The notes: generated by a model not told the origin, from the sequence alone. DNA of 56,208 bases from Bacillota bacterium (GCA_023388195.1 JAEWGR010000007.1:1-56208), one strand, 5' to 3'. Shown: positions 8,372 through 16,989, numbered from the stretch's first letter. Made by a program: numbers and translations.

Positions 8372-8540
8372 AGTGCTGCCCCCTTTACCTTCCAATAGCT
8401 TTATTATACATGATCAGGCTGTTTTTAGACTAGGCCTTTCGACTCATTTCAAAAATATTGGTCATTTTTTTGATAAACCGGCAGGATTATTACGCTTTTT
8501 GGCTAATTAACAATATTGCTTATTTTATAGCGTTTTATGT

Positions 8541-8583
8541 ATGAGATTGCCAAGTTCGTAGCTCTTATTACCGGTAATCTCAT
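8541..8583. repeat. Inverted repeat upstream of the HD-GYP gene
   Basis: ATGAGATTGCC (8541-8551) and GGTAATCTCAT (8573-8583) are inverted copies with one mismatch, 21 bases apart. They end 14 bases before the start of the plus-strand HD-GYP gene. This could be an operator or an mRNA hairpin hiding the start region. Confidence 0.6.
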
Positions 8584-8597
8584 CTTCATGTAATAAT

Positions 8598-9269
8598 ATG
8601 GAAAACAGGCAGGTATATTATGGAAACAGAAACCATGTGTTGCTTTCCAATGAAAGGCAGTTTGTCGTGTATATGCTAACGCTCATGCAGGATCCTGAAA
8701 TCTATGCCGGTGATACGGAAGCGATCAACGGTATAATCGGCAATTTTATGCAGCTTATTCAATTAAAAAATTCCAAACTGTTTTTACACAGCCAACAGGT
8801 CGCCAACTATTCCGTCAGTGTCGCTGCCAAGATGCGGCTGCCCCGGGAGGAGATCGAGCGAATCCGTCTGGCGGCGTTGCTACATGATATCGGCCAGCTC
8901 ACCGTGCCCAACCAGGTACTGTCGAAGGTGCCCTATCTGTCAACCCGTGAGATGAGCGTATTCAAAAACCACTGCAATGCCGGCAGCTATATGCTGGAAA
9001 ACATCCCCTCCTGCCAGGAATTGATTCCTTACATCCGCTATCATCACGAACGGTTTGACGGCACAGGCTATCCCAAACGCCTCAAAGGGGTTAACATCCC
9101 GCTTGGTGCCCGCATTATTGCGGTTGCCAACTATTATGACCGTTTCATTAATCCCTGCACCCAGAACTGGGTAAAAACCAAAGATGAGGCTGTACGCGAA
9201 CTGCTCAGCCTGTCCGGAACGGCATTTGACCCCGAAGTGGTCAAGGCGTTTATTGATGCCTTAGGCTAA
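8598..9269 (+). CDS. HD-GYP domain protein, probable cyclic-di-GMP phosphodiesterase
   Basis: HD-GYP proteins hydrolyse cyclic di-GMP. The visible ligands are H64 (LFLHSQQVA), H96-D97 (HDIGQ), H125 (FKNH), H149-H150 and D181 (ANYYDRF), with the GYP motif as HHERFDGTGYPKRLKG. The usual lysine after HDIG is glutamine here (HDIGQ), which might alter the metal centre or activity. There is no N-terminal sensor or receiver domain, so the 223-residue protein is nearly all catalytic domain. It is a lone plus-strand gene between the flagellar block and comF, which suits a role in motile-to-sessile control. I see no good ribosome binding site before the ATG, so the start is uncertain. Confidence 0.88.
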   Translation: MENRQVYYGNRNHVLLSNERQFVVYMLTLMQDPEIYAGDTEAINGIIGNFMQLIQLKNSKLFLHSQQVANYSVSVAAKMRLPREEIERIRLAALLHDIGQLTVPNQVLSKVPYLSTREMSVFKNHCNAGSYMLENIPSCQELIPYIRYHHERFDGTGYPKRLKGVNIPLGARIIAVANYYDRFINPCTQNWVKTKDEAVRELLSLSGTAFDPEVVKAFIDALG

Positions 9270-9925
9270 TTACCTGGCCCGCCGGCCAGTGCCAGGCCTT
9301 TTACCTCAGCCGCCCCGGCCTGTTTCAATACCCGGGCGCACTCGTTCATGGTAATCCCACTGGTAAAGATGTCGTCAACCAACAATATATTCTTACCTTT
9401 AATTAAGTCAGGGCACGTTACGGCAAACGCGCCCTGACTGTTTTTTCGCCGCTCTTTCAGAGTCAGCTCCCATTGCGGCGCCGTCGCCCGCGTCCGCGCC
9501 AGGGCCTCCAGCCAGGACAGCCGCCGCCGCACTGCCCAAGGTTGAAAGATAAGCACCGTCTGATTGAAACCGCGCTCTGCGAGCCGCTGCCGGTGCAGGG
9601 GAACCGGTACGACGACATCAATTCGCCGATAGCTGTCAGGCGCCAGACCATAATCAAGCAGCCGGCTCAAGCGGCCGGCATGCCTGGTCACATGGCGAAA
9701 CTTCATATCCCGGATCAGGCGCCGGACCGGGCCGGCATAGGCAACCACCGTCTGGCAGCCATCCAGGTACACCAGGTTATGGAGCGACACCGCGACCCGG
9801 GTAGCCCTGACCATTCTGCCCAGACAGGCCTGGCACCAGCCGTGGCTGTCGGCCCACTGCCGGCAAACCGGACAGCGCTGGGGAAAAACAAGCGCCAGCA
9901 GGGCGTCCAGCCAGTCCTTTAACAT
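9266..9925 (-). CDS. comF: ComF family phosphoribosyltransferase-like protein
   Basis: ComF proteins are needed for DNA uptake in competent bacteria, and the family has a phosphoribosyltransferase fold. The N-terminus has a zinc ribbon (C18-P-V-C21 and C31-Q-A-C34). The PRPP-binding loop LLVDDIFTSGIT is at about residues 181-192. The 219-residue length is typical. The gene overlaps the end of recD2 by 7 bases, so the two form an operon. No comFA helicase is adjacent. The 3' end overlaps the end of the convergent HD-GYP gene by 4 bases. Confidence 0.9.
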   Translation of the reverse strand: MLKDWLDALLALVFPQRCPVCRQWADSHGWCQACLGRMVRATRVAVSLHNLVYLDGCQTVVAYAGPVRRLIRDMKFRHVTRHAGRLSRLLDYGLAPDSYRRIDVVVPVPLHRQRLAERGFNQTVLIFQPWAVRRRLSWLEALARTRATAPQWELTLKERRKNSQGAFAVTCPDLIKGKNILLVDDIFTSGITMNECARVLKQAGAAEVKGLALAGGPGN

Positions 9926-12078
9926 AAGTTTTCGCCCCGTAAGCGTTCAGCCAGCAGCGAATAGCGGCGGCGGGTCCTGTCACTCATTACGGCCGTATTG
10001 AGTGCAGCCCGGGTGCCGATGAGAATAACCCGCTCTTTGGCCCGGGTCACTGCCGTATACAGCAGATTGCGCTGCAGCATAATGTGATGGCCGGGGGTTA
10101 ACGGCATCACGACAACCGGATACTCACTGCCCTGGCTTTTATGGACGCTCATGGCGTAAGCCAGCATCAATTCATCATGTTCGCCTTTATCATAGACAAC
10201 ATCATCTTCCGGATACCGTACCAGTACCTTGCCGTCGGCAATGGCCACAATATAACCGATATCGCCGTTAAATACCTTTTTGCCATAATTATTGCGGATT
10301 TGCATGACTTTATCCCCTTCACGCAGCACCTGATTGACGCCCTGGAGAAACTCTTTGCCCTCGGCCTCCGGGTTTAAGGCGGCCTGCAGCAGCCTGTTGA
10401 GATTTTCAACCCCGCAGGGCTGCCGGTGCATGGGCGATAACACCTGCACCTCCCGCCAGATATCAAAGCCTTCCTGGGCCAGTTCGGTCTGACACAGCTC
10501 GACAACGGCCCGGGCCGCCGCTTCACTGTCGGCCAGTTCACGAAACTGAAAGTCCGTACTGCCGCATTCAGGCAGACGGCCCCGGTTAATCCGGTGGGCA
10601 TTAAGCACAATCATGCTTTCACCGGCCTGGCGGAATACCTCGGTCAGCCGTACCACCGGGATTGCTTCAGAGCGGATAATATCTTTCAGCACCGAACCCG
10701 GTCCTACTGCCGGCAGCTGGTCAACGTCACCGACCAGCACCACCCGGCAGCCGTCAGGCACAGCCTGCAGAAAGCAGCTCATCAACAGCATATCCATCAT
10801 CGAGGTTTCATCAACAATAACCACATCCGCGTCAAGCGGATTATGCTCATCCCGGGCAAACATCGGTTCCTCCTCGGCGCCGCCCCCGGCCTCCAGCAGA
10901 CGGTGGATGGTCATCGCCTCCCGTCCGGTTGTTTCACTGAGCCGCTTGGCAGCCCGGCCGGTTGGGGCCCCCAGGATAATTTTGCCCCCCTGTTGCTCCA
11001 AGAGGGCCAGAATCCCCCGCACCGTTGTTGTTTTCCCGGTACCAGGCCCGCCGGTTAATACCAGCACGCCATGAGACAACGCCGCCGCCAGCGCCTGACG
11101 CTGGGCAGACGCCAGTGTCATATTACCGGCTGCTTCCCATTGATCAATCAATGCGGCTGCATCCATTCCGTCAACCGGCTTGGCCTCGGCCTGCAGCTGC
11201 AATAACCGCCCGGCCACAGCCTGTTCGGCCCGGTATAGGTAACGGGGATAAACCAGTGTCATTCCATGGAAATCCTCCGTATATAGTTTGCCGAGCTTGA
11301 TCTGCTCGCCGACAATAACGGCGATGTCCGCTTTATCAATATTGAGCAGTCGGGCTGTTTCTTCTGTCAGCACCGCCTCCGGCACACAGCAGTGCCCGGC
11401 CAGTCCGGTCTGCAGCAAAGCAAACTGGACGCCGGCGGCCAGCCGGGACGGATGGTCCCGGTCAACGCCCACGGCCAGTGCAATCTGGTCGGCCGTACGA
11501 AAGCCAATTCCCTTGACCTCTTCGGCCAGCCGGTACGGATCTGTTTCCAGCACGGTCACCGAATTGGCGCCATAACAGGCAAAAATCCGGGCCCCATAGG
11601 CACCGGTGACCCCATGCATCTCTAAAAACAGCATAACCTCTTTCAATTCAGTCTGTTCGGCATAAGCCTTGCGGATCTGCTCCACTTTCTTATCGCCAAT
11701 GCCGTCCACTTCTGCCAGCCGGTGCGGATACAGTTCGATAATCTCCAGTGTCCGCTCGCCAAAATGGGCCACCAGCCGGGCCGCCATGGCCCGGCCAATG
11801 CCCTTAATCGCCCCGGAGGCCAGAAACCGTTCAATCCCCTGCAGTGAGGTCGGGGCAACACGCCGGCAGTGGCTGGCTTTAAACTGCCGGCCATAACGGG
11901 CATGCTCCACCCACTCACCGGTCAGAGCCACCTGCTCGCCCACCAGCGGGGCCGGAAAACTGCCGGTGACGGCAACGGTGCCATGATCGCCGTCCGGCTT
12001 GAGACGAAACACGGTAAAACTGCCGTCAGCCGACTGAAACGTTATATTCTCAACAAGTCCTTCAAGTTTGTTATCCAC
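9919..12078 (-). CDS. recD2: ATP-dependent RecD2-type DNA helicase
   Basis: RecD2 is a 5'-3' superfamily 1 helicase used in DNA repair and replication-fork maintenance outside RecBCD. The domains run in order: an N-terminal OB-like region, helix-hairpin-helix repeats (GIGRAMAARLVAHFG, then EVDGIGDKKVEQI), a Walker A motif LTGGPGTGKTTTVRG around residue 345, motif II VIVDETSMMD, and a C-terminal UvrD-like segment (MSVHKSQGSEYPVVV, then YTAVTRAKERVILIG). The GTG at 12078 has a GGGAG site 8 bases away and gives 719 residues. The frame is open further upstream but without a ribosome site. It is followed by comF with overlap. Confidence 0.93.
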   Translation of the reverse strand: MDNKLEGLVENITFQSADGSFTVFRLKPDGDHGTVAVTGSFPAPLVGEQVALTGEWVEHARYGRQFKASHCRRVAPTSLQGIERFLASGAIKGIGRAMAARLVAHFGERTLEIIELYPHRLAEVDGIGDKKVEQIRKAYAEQTELKEVMLFLEMHGVTGAYGARIFACYGANSVTVLETDPYRLAEEVKGIGFRTADQIALAVGVDRDHPSRLAAGVQFALLQTGLAGHCCVPEAVLTEETARLLNIDKADIAVIVGEQIKLGKLYTEDFHGMTLVYPRYLYRAEQAVAGRLLQLQAEAKPVDGMDAAALIDQWEAAGNMTLASAQRQALAAALSHGVLVLTGGPGTGKTTTVRGILALLEQQGGKIILGAPTGRAAKRLSETTGREAMTIHRLLEAGGGAEEEPMFARDEHNPLDADVVIVDETSMMDMLLMSCFLQAVPDGCRVVLVGDVDQLPAVGPGSVLKDIIRSEAIPVVRLTEVFRQAGESMIVLNAHRINRGRLPECGSTDFQFRELADSEAAARAVVELCQTELAQEGFDIWREVQVLSPMHRQPCGVENLNRLLQAALNPEAEGKEFLQGVNQVLREGDKVMQIRNNYGKKVFNGDIGYIVAIADGKVLVRYPEDDVVYDKGEHDELMLAYAMSVHKSQGSEYPVVVMPLTPGHHIMLQRNLLYTAVTRAKERVILIGTRAALNTAVMSDRTRRRYSLLAERLRGENLC

Positions 12079-12487
12079 GCTGCTAACTCCCAAACATAAG
12101 TTCCTGTATTTATTCGCAGTAGAGCCAGCAAAATCCTGCATTTTTTTTATAAAGGGAGCAGGATTTTTACCGGCAGTGGAGTACTTTAAACAACAGATAC
12201 GAAATTTTTACATCAAGTTACATTTTGCGAGGCATAACAACTGTGAAAGAAGACATGTACACCTATCACTACTTTCAAAACCGCACGATCATGCGGCCGT
12301 CACGTTCAGCTTCCTATGTTTTTCATGTGGCTCTATTCTCCTCAACTGCGTACATTGCTGCCACCTTGTTGTATCTGATCCGCTGAGGCTAGCCGGTAAA
12401 AACGCAATGTACATCCAAACGCCCTGTTACAGTGAACTGTAACAGGGCGTTACTATTGTTACCAGTAAAGGTTTGTTTTCACCGGTT
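12079..12487. other. Intergenic region with several inverted repeats, no gene seen
   Basis: No convincing reading frame is visible between recD2 and the DUF2922 gene. It holds a 10-base perfect inverted repeat AAAATCCTGC/GCAGGATTTT (12130-12139 and 12158-12167), a 9-base inverted repeat GTACATTGC/GCAATGTAC (12350-12358 and 12404-12412), and the 15-base hairpin listed separately. The structure could reflect terminators or a small RNA. Confidence 0.5.
12418..12451. terminator. Perfect 15-base-pair hairpin after the DUF2922 gene
   Basis: Positions 12418-12432 pair perfectly with 12437-12451 around a 4-base loop. It lies 36 bases past the DUF2922 stop. There is no long T run on either strand, so it may be a weak terminator or an RNA-stabilising stem. 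Confidence 0.55.
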
Positions 12488-12700
12488 TTACACCAGGGGC
12501 ACCGTCTCCCGGCTGCGGATCCGGGCTTCCACCGGCTCGGCCAGCGTGGCGCCTTTGATGGTGAAGATATTGCGGGCAATGATATCGGCCATCACCGCCT
12601 GCGCCTCCGTAAGTGTCACATCCGCCTTCGGCTCCGGCACGCTCAGGCTGACCTCCTTGCCGGCACTGGTACGAAATACCATTTCCAGGGTCTTAATCAT
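12488..12700 (-). CDS. DUF2922 family small protein
   Basis: This is a 70-residue protein beginning MIKTLEMVFRTSAGKEVSLS. The GGAAGGAGGG site lies 5 bases before this ATG, so the upstream in-frame extension is discarded. Length and sequence fit the DUF2922 family, common in Firmicutes and almost always found next to a DUF1659 gene, as here. The function of the pair is unknown. The pattern of alternating charged and hydrophobic residues (EARIRSRETVPLV at the end) suggests beta strands. Confidence 0.85.
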   Translation of the reverse strand: MIKTLEMVFRTSAGKEVSLSVPEPKADVTLTEAQAVMADIIARNIFTIKGATLAEPVEARIRSRETVPLV

Positions 12701-12745
12701 CACTGTCCCTCCTTCCGGTTGTGGGTTCACATGCCTAAAACAGGG

Positions 12746-12970
12746 TTACTGATTAATCAGTGTATTGATATCCTGCCGGACAATATCCACCAGCGTGTAC
12801 TGCTGCAGGCTGCCCAGCCCGGCCGCCACCGCATAGACATCGCTGTCAGCCGCTTCTGAGCGGATATTGGCATAGGTCCGGAGTTTGAAAACAGGGCTGC
12901 CTTTTTCACTGACACCGGTCTGAACCCGGAGTACCACCTTGCCGCTTTGCGGCGATTTAACCACTGCCAT
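12746..12970 (-). CDS. DUF1659 family small protein
   Basis: This is a 74-residue protein beginning MAVVKSPQSGKVVLRVQTG, with a GGGGGTGATT site just upstream of the ATG at 12970. In DUF1659 style it is a short strand-rich protein ending in a helix with hydrophobic spacing (YTLVDIVRQDINTLINQ). It is 45 bases upstream of the DUF2922 gene in the same direction, so they are probably co-transcribed. The function is unknown, and the conserved pairing suggests the products act together. Confidence 0.85.
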   Translation of the reverse strand: MAVVKSPQSGKVVLRVQTGVSEKGSPVFKLRTYANIRSEAADSDVYAVAAGLGSLQQYTLVDIVRQDINTLINQ

Positions 12971-13097
12971 CACAATCACCCCCTTGCTGTCAGCATAACA
13001 CAAAGGCCGGGTAAAGAAAAAAGCCGGCACCGCCCAGGTCATTGCCTGAGCGGCGCCGGTACCGGCAAAACAGCTGTTGACCGGCGCCCACCGGCCG

Positions 13098-15011
13098 TTA
13101 TTCGCCGGTAAGTTCCATCCAAGTCAGATACTTTTCCTCAAGTGCGGCTTGCTTGGCCGCATAGGCATCAGCCAGTTCCAGGCTGAGCGCCGCGTCAGCA
13201 TGGCTGGCCGTGTCGTTCAGCCTGGCCTCCAGGGCCGCGACCTCCTGTTCCAAAGCCGCGATCTCCTCTTCCAGTTTCCGGGCCTGCCGTTCAGGTTCGG
13301 GCTTACGCCAGCTGCCTTTGCCGGCAGTACCGGGCGCGGTGCGTTCCTGCCGGCCTCCGGCTTTCTTTTCCGCCATCCCGGCCTGACTCGCCGCCTGGGC
13401 AGCCGCTTTAGCCAGGGCCGCCTTCTTATCGCGGTAATAGCTGTAATTGCCGGCATATTCGGTCAGTTGCCCGTCCACCAGTTCGACCACCCGGTTAGCC
13501 ACCTTATCCAGAAAATACCGGTCATGGGATACGGTCAAAAACGTACCGGGGAAGTTCATCATCGCCTCTTCTACAGCCTCCCGGGCCGAGATATCCAGAT
13601 GATTTGTCGGTTCATCAAGAATGAGGAAATTAGCCCCGGTCAGCATCAGCTTCAACAGCGCCAGCCGGGCCTTTTCCCCGCCGGAGAGATCCCCCACCAG
13701 CTTGTACACCTCATCTCCCCGGAATAAAAAGGCTCCCAGGTAGTGCCGGGCCCGTTCCTCACTGAACGCAAACTCGCCCATAACCTCGGCCAGCACACTG
13801 TTGGTCCCGGTCAGGGTCTCATGCTCCTGGGCAAAATACCCCAGCCGCACCCGGCTGCCAAGTTTGACCTTGCCCCCAGCCGGCGCCAGTTCCCCGGTCA
13901 GCAGCTTTAGAAGCGTTGTTTTCCCGGCCCCGTTTGGTCCGACCAGAGCCACGCCATCGCCGCGCCGCACCGACAGCGACGCCCCCTTCAGCACCGGCTT
14001 GCCGCTATAGCCGGCTACCACTTCGCCCAGTTCGGCGACACGGTCGGCACACTCAGCCGGGGGATTAAAGGTGAAAAAGTCAAATCCGCTTACATCCTCA
14101 GGCCGGCTCAGACGGGCCAGCCGCGATAACTGGCTCTGCCGGCCGCGGGCCTGTTTGGACTTAATGCCGGCCCGGTACCTGTCAATATAGGCCTCTGTTT
14201 TGGCAATATAGGCTTGCTGCTTGGTATAAGCCTTGTCCTGGGCAGCCAGCTTCTCCGCTTTTTTCTCCAGGTATTCGCTATAGTTGCCGGTATAGTCGGC
14301 AATCGTTTCATTTTCGATGGCCAAGATCCGGCCCACCACGTTGTCCAGAAAGTACCGGTCATGGGAAATTACCAGCACCGCCCCGGCATAACCCTGCAAG
14401 AACTCCTCCAGCCATTCCACCATCGCCAAGTCAAGATGGTTTGTCGGCTCATCCAAATACAAAAAGTCCGGCTGGCGGATCAACGCCCGCGCCAGGCAAA
14501 TCCGGGTTTTTTGGCCTCCGGAAAACTCGTGGGTCTGCCGTGCAAGGTCCTCAGCCGTAAAACCCAGACCAAAAGCCACCCGCCGTACCGCATTATCCAC
14601 CTCATAGCCGCCGCCCCGTTCAAACCGTTCTACCGTCAGCGCATATTCCTTCATCAGCTTGTCAAGGACGGCCTGCTGTTGTTCCCCGGCAATAGCCGCT
14701 TCCAGCCGGCGCATATCGGCCTGCCAGCCCAGCACATCGCCGTAGGCACTCACCAATTCATCATACAGCGTATGCGCCCCCAGGCCGGTATCCTGCTCGA
14801 CGTAGCCTGTCCGCTCCCCCGGCGCCATCACCACCTGACCGCTGTCAGGTCTCTCCAGGCCTAACAGGCAACGCACCAGCGTTGTCTTGCCAACACCGTT
14901 AGGACCAATCAGCCCAACTTTCTCCCCGCGCCTGATCTGAAAACTAATCTCCGAAAAAATGGTTTGTATCCCATAAGCCTTACTCAGGCCGTGAACTTCC
15001 AATAAACTCAT
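13098..15011 (-). CDS. ABC-F family ATPase (Uup/YdiF-like)
   Basis: ABC-F proteins have two ATPase domains on one chain and no membrane domain; they bind the ribosome E site to rescue or tune translation, and some give antibiotic protection. Here Walker A motifs GPNGVGKTT and GPNGAGKTT and signature motifs FSGGQKTR and LSGGEKAR mark the two domains. A charged linker (about residues 240-300) joins them, and a coiled-coil tail (from about residue 560, LEEEIAALEQEVAALEARL) resembles the Uup-type C-terminal extension. The ATG at 15011 has an AGGAGG site; the longer open frame upstream is not needed. Length is 637 residues. Which substrate or stress it answers cannot be told from the sequence. Confidence 0.93.
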   Translation of the reverse strand: MSLLEVHGLSKAYGIQTIFSEISFQIRRGEKVGLIGPNGVGKTTLVRCLLGLERPDSGQVVMAPGERTGYVEQDTGLGAHTLYDELVSAYGDVLGWQADMRRLEAAIAGEQQQAVLDKLMKEYALTVERFERGGGYEVDNAVRRVAFGLGFTAEDLARQTHEFSGGQKTRICLARALIRQPDFLYLDEPTNHLDLAMVEWLEEFLQGYAGAVLVISHDRYFLDNVVGRILAIENETIADYTGNYSEYLEKKAEKLAAQDKAYTKQQAYIAKTEAYIDRYRAGIKSKQARGRQSQLSRLARLSRPEDVSGFDFFTFNPPAECADRVAELGEVVAGYSGKPVLKGASLSVRRGDGVALVGPNGAGKTTLLKLLTGELAPAGGKVKLGSRVRLGYFAQEHETLTGTNSVLAEVMGEFAFSEERARHYLGAFLFRGDEVYKLVGDLSGGEKARLALLKLMLTGANFLILDEPTNHLDISAREAVEEAMMNFPGTFLTVSHDRYFLDKVANRVVELVDGQLTEYAGNYSYYRDKKAALAKAAAQAASQAGMAEKKAGGRQERTAPGTAGKGSWRKPEPERQARKLEEEIAALEQEVAALEARLNDTASHADAALSLELADAYAAKQAALEEKYLTWMELTGE

Positions 15012-15100
15012 ATGTCGCCTCCTGTCTGCATACCTATTGTACCTATTAATAGCCGCCGGCACAAGGGCGGCGGTAAACTCCCGCTGCGGCCAGCCTCCTC

Positions 15101-15129
15101 TTGTCAAAAGGGAATAATTTTGGTAATAT
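15101..15129 (+). promoter_or_regulatory. SigA-type promoter for the 195-residue protein gene
   Basis: TTGTCA (15101-15106), 17 bases, TAATAT (15124-15129). It lies about 48 bases upstream of the plus-strand start codon, in the gap shared with the divergent ABC-F gene. Confidence 0.7.
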
Positions 15130-15176
15130 GGAATTATCCAGAACATATGTTTGTCCAGTGTTGGAGGTACCGTATC

Positions 15177-15764
15177 ATGAGCGAATTATTGAACGCCTGT
15201 ACACGTATCGCCGCCATCATTCCCTGCTATCTGCCTACCGGTGACAGCACGACTATTATTGCCGCCGATGGCAGCGCAACAAACCTTAGTTCCCGTGTCC
15301 GCGCCGTACTTCACCGTCTGGCCCGGGTCCGGGCCATCGACCTCAGTGCCCTCAGAACCAGAATCAGAGCCACCACGGAACGCCGCAATCTTGAACCGCT
15401 GCCGTTGGCCCCCGGACTTGTCCTGGTGCCTGTCAAAGTTCGTCAGCCGCGGGTGGCCGGTGACACGACCACCGGCTATATCAATTTTCATGCCGTTACT
15501 GCCGTAACGGCCAATAAAAACAAGCCTTACCAGACAACTGTCACCTTGTCCGGCAAGACCGAAATCCCTGTGCTCTGGACACCGGCCACCGTCAACCGGC
15601 AGCTGACATTAGCCCGCCTGGCAGCAACAATAGCCCCGGCCGGGCCGGTACTGGCCGATGCCCTGCAGGCTACCCTGCCCGGTTATGATCCGGCGCTGCT
15701 GAGCCTGGCCGTCAAGGTAGCTGAGCTTTTTAGTGAAATAGTATGTATGAAACCCCGGTTATAG
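15177..15764 (+). CDS. Protein of unknown function, 195 residues
   Basis: I do not recognise this protein. It starts at an ATG with a TTGGAGG site 8-9 bases upstream and has a good promoter. It is a soluble protein rich in Ala, Leu, Thr and Arg, with no signal peptide or membrane segment. The centre has a strand-rich segment LVLVPVKVRQPRVAGDTTTG (about residues 85-104) and the C-terminal half is helical. Size and the central LxPVKxRxPR pattern recall small Firmicute regulators such as ComK-like proteins, but I cannot support that. It converges on the 160-residue gene, with stop codons only 9 bases apart. Confidence 0.75.
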   Translation: MSELLNACTRIAAIIPCYLPTGDSTTIIAADGSATNLSSRVRAVLHRLARVRAIDLSALRTRIRATTERRNLEPLPLAPGLVLVPVKVRQPRVAGDTTTGYINFHAVTAVTANKNKPYQTTVTLSGKTEIPVLWTPATVNRQLTLARLAATIAPAGPVLADALQATLPGYDPALLSLAVKVAELFSEIVCMKPRL

Positions 15765-15773
15765 TCCAGTCAG

Positions 15774-16256
15774 CTACCCCTCCATCCGGCTCCGGACGGC
15801 AAGGTCACTTTTCTGCTGCCGCAGCAGGGAAGCTACCACCGCGATAAATTCTTCCGTTTTCAACCGGGTAGTCAGATCAAGCACATGCACAACCGAACCC
15901 CGGCAAAGCGGCATAGCTTCAGAGACCGGCCTGAGAGAACTCCGGGATTGAACAATAGTCAGAGCCGGCATTTCCCCGGCCAGACGCTGCAGAATGACCG
16001 GCGTTAAGTCATCAGAATCGCAATCCACCACAACCGCATCAAACCCATGGCCCCCTTCCTCAAGCTCTCTGACCAGATACCGCATCAAATCCTCCACTTC
16101 ATATTCCATATTTTTAAGCAAAATGATAAAACTGGCGTCAGGCAACCGTACTAATTCCAACGCAGTAAACCAATTCCACACATCCTTTAATACATACCAC
16201 AAACCATACAGGGCCAGCGATACAATGACAATGCTCACCGAATATGATAAAAACAA
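15774..16256 (-). CDS. Membrane-anchored protein of unknown function
   Basis: This is a 160-residue protein with one N-terminal membrane segment (about residues 5-25, VSIVIVSLALYGLWYVL) followed by a cytoplasmic domain. That domain contains FIILLKNMEYEVEDLMRYLV and FDAVVVDCDSDDLTPVILQRL (split here: FDAVVVDCDSDD, LTPVILQRL). This resembles the first strands of a GT-A glycosyltransferase fold (VVVD-DSxDxT), but the catalytic remainder is absent, so a catalytic role is doubtful. The start is probably TTG 16256, preceded by GGGGG. That ribosome site lies inside the terminator of the upstream regulator gene, an unusual overlap. The GTG at 16238 is an alternative start. Confidence 0.7.
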   Translation of the reverse strand: MFLSYSVSIVIVSLALYGLWYVLKDVWNWFTALELVRLPDASFIILLKNMEYEVEDLMRYLVRELEEGGHGFDAVVVDCDSDDLTPVILQRLAGEMPALTIVQSRSSLRPVSEAMPLCRGSVVHVLDLTTRLKTEEFIAVVASLLRQQKSDLAVRSRMEG

Positions 16257-16290
16257 ATTATCCTACCCCCTTCATTTGGGATAGGATAAT
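16253..16290 (-). terminator. Terminator of the DegU-like gene, overlapping the next gene's start
   Basis: ATTATCCTA and TAGGATAAT (16257-16265 and 16282-16290) pair perfectly, with an inner CCC/GGG extension. On the minus strand they are followed by TTTGTTTTTATC. The 3' arm carries the GGGGG ribosome site of the 160-residue gene, and the T run covers its TTG start. Confidence 0.75.
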
Positions 16291-16317
16291 ATATGCGGGC
16301 ACCTCTTTATTGGTCAA

Positions 16318-16989
16318 TTATAATACCACAATCTTTTGCTTGATAGCGTACAGTACGGCCTGTGTCCGGTCAACAACATTAATCTTGCGGAAAATATTAG
16401 TCAGATGATTTTTCACAGTCTTCTCACTCAGAAACAGCTTCTGGGCAATCTCCTGATTGCTCATACCCTGACCAATCAGCTGCAGTACTTCAATCTCCCG
16501 GTAGGTTAACCGTTCTTCCTTCCGGCGCTGGGCCAGGGCCGTCTCATTCCGCTGCTCTTCCTGCCGGGAAAGCTCGCCAAACAACCGCCGGGCCAGAGTC
16601 GGGTAAATAAAAGACTGGCCGGCAAAGACCGTGCGGATAGCATTGACCAGCATGCCTGGCTCGATATCCTTTAACAGATAACCAATCGCCCCGGCCTTGA
16701 TTACCTCAAACACATAACTTTCATCATCATGAATCGTGAGAATAATGATCTTAACCACTTTGTTGGTAGCCTTAAGCCGCCGGGTTACTTCCAGCCCGTT
16801 CATACGCGGCATATTGACATCAAGCAGAATAATGTCTGGCTTAAGGCTCTCAACCTGCTTAATGGCCTCATCCCCGTCCGAAGCCTCTCCCACTACGTCA
16901 AAATCCGGTTCCAGCGACAGCACATTTTTAATTCCCTGCCTAAGGAGCGCATGATCATCGGCTATTAAAAGTTTTATTGGCAAAAACAT
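16318..16989 (-). CDS. NarL/DegU-type response regulator
   Basis: This is a two-domain response regulator. The receiver domain has the acidic pair D11-D12, the phosphorylation site D57 (IILLDVNMPRMNG) and the conserved lysine in GYLLKD. The C-terminal LuxR-type helix-turn-helix is LTYREIEVLQLIGQGMSNQE followed by LFLSEKTVKNHLTNIFRKI. The resemblance to Bacillus DegU is close, including TVKNHLTNIFRKINVVDRTQ-like wording near the end. No histidine kinase gene is adjacent, so it is an orphan in this window. DegU-type regulators govern motility, exopolysaccharide and competence, which fits the neighbourhood. The ATG has a GGGAGG site at rather tight spacing; the TTG two codons on is an alternative. 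Confidence 0.93.
   Translation of the reverse strand: MFLPIKLLIADDHALLRQGIKNVLSLEPDFDVVGEASDGDEAIKQVESLKPDIILLDVNMPRMNGLEVTRRLKATNKVVKIIILTIHDDESYVFEVIKAGAIGYLLKDIEPGMLVNAIRTVFAGQSFIYPTLARRLFGELSRQEEQRNETALAQRRKEERLTYREIEVLQLIGQGMSNQEIAQKLFLSEKTVKNHLTNIFRKINVVDRTQAVLYAIKQKIVVL

Noticed and set aside
15774..16256. Calling the 160-residue protein a glycosyltransferase
   Set aside because: Only the first strands resemble a GT-A fold; the DxD motif and catalytic remainder are missing.
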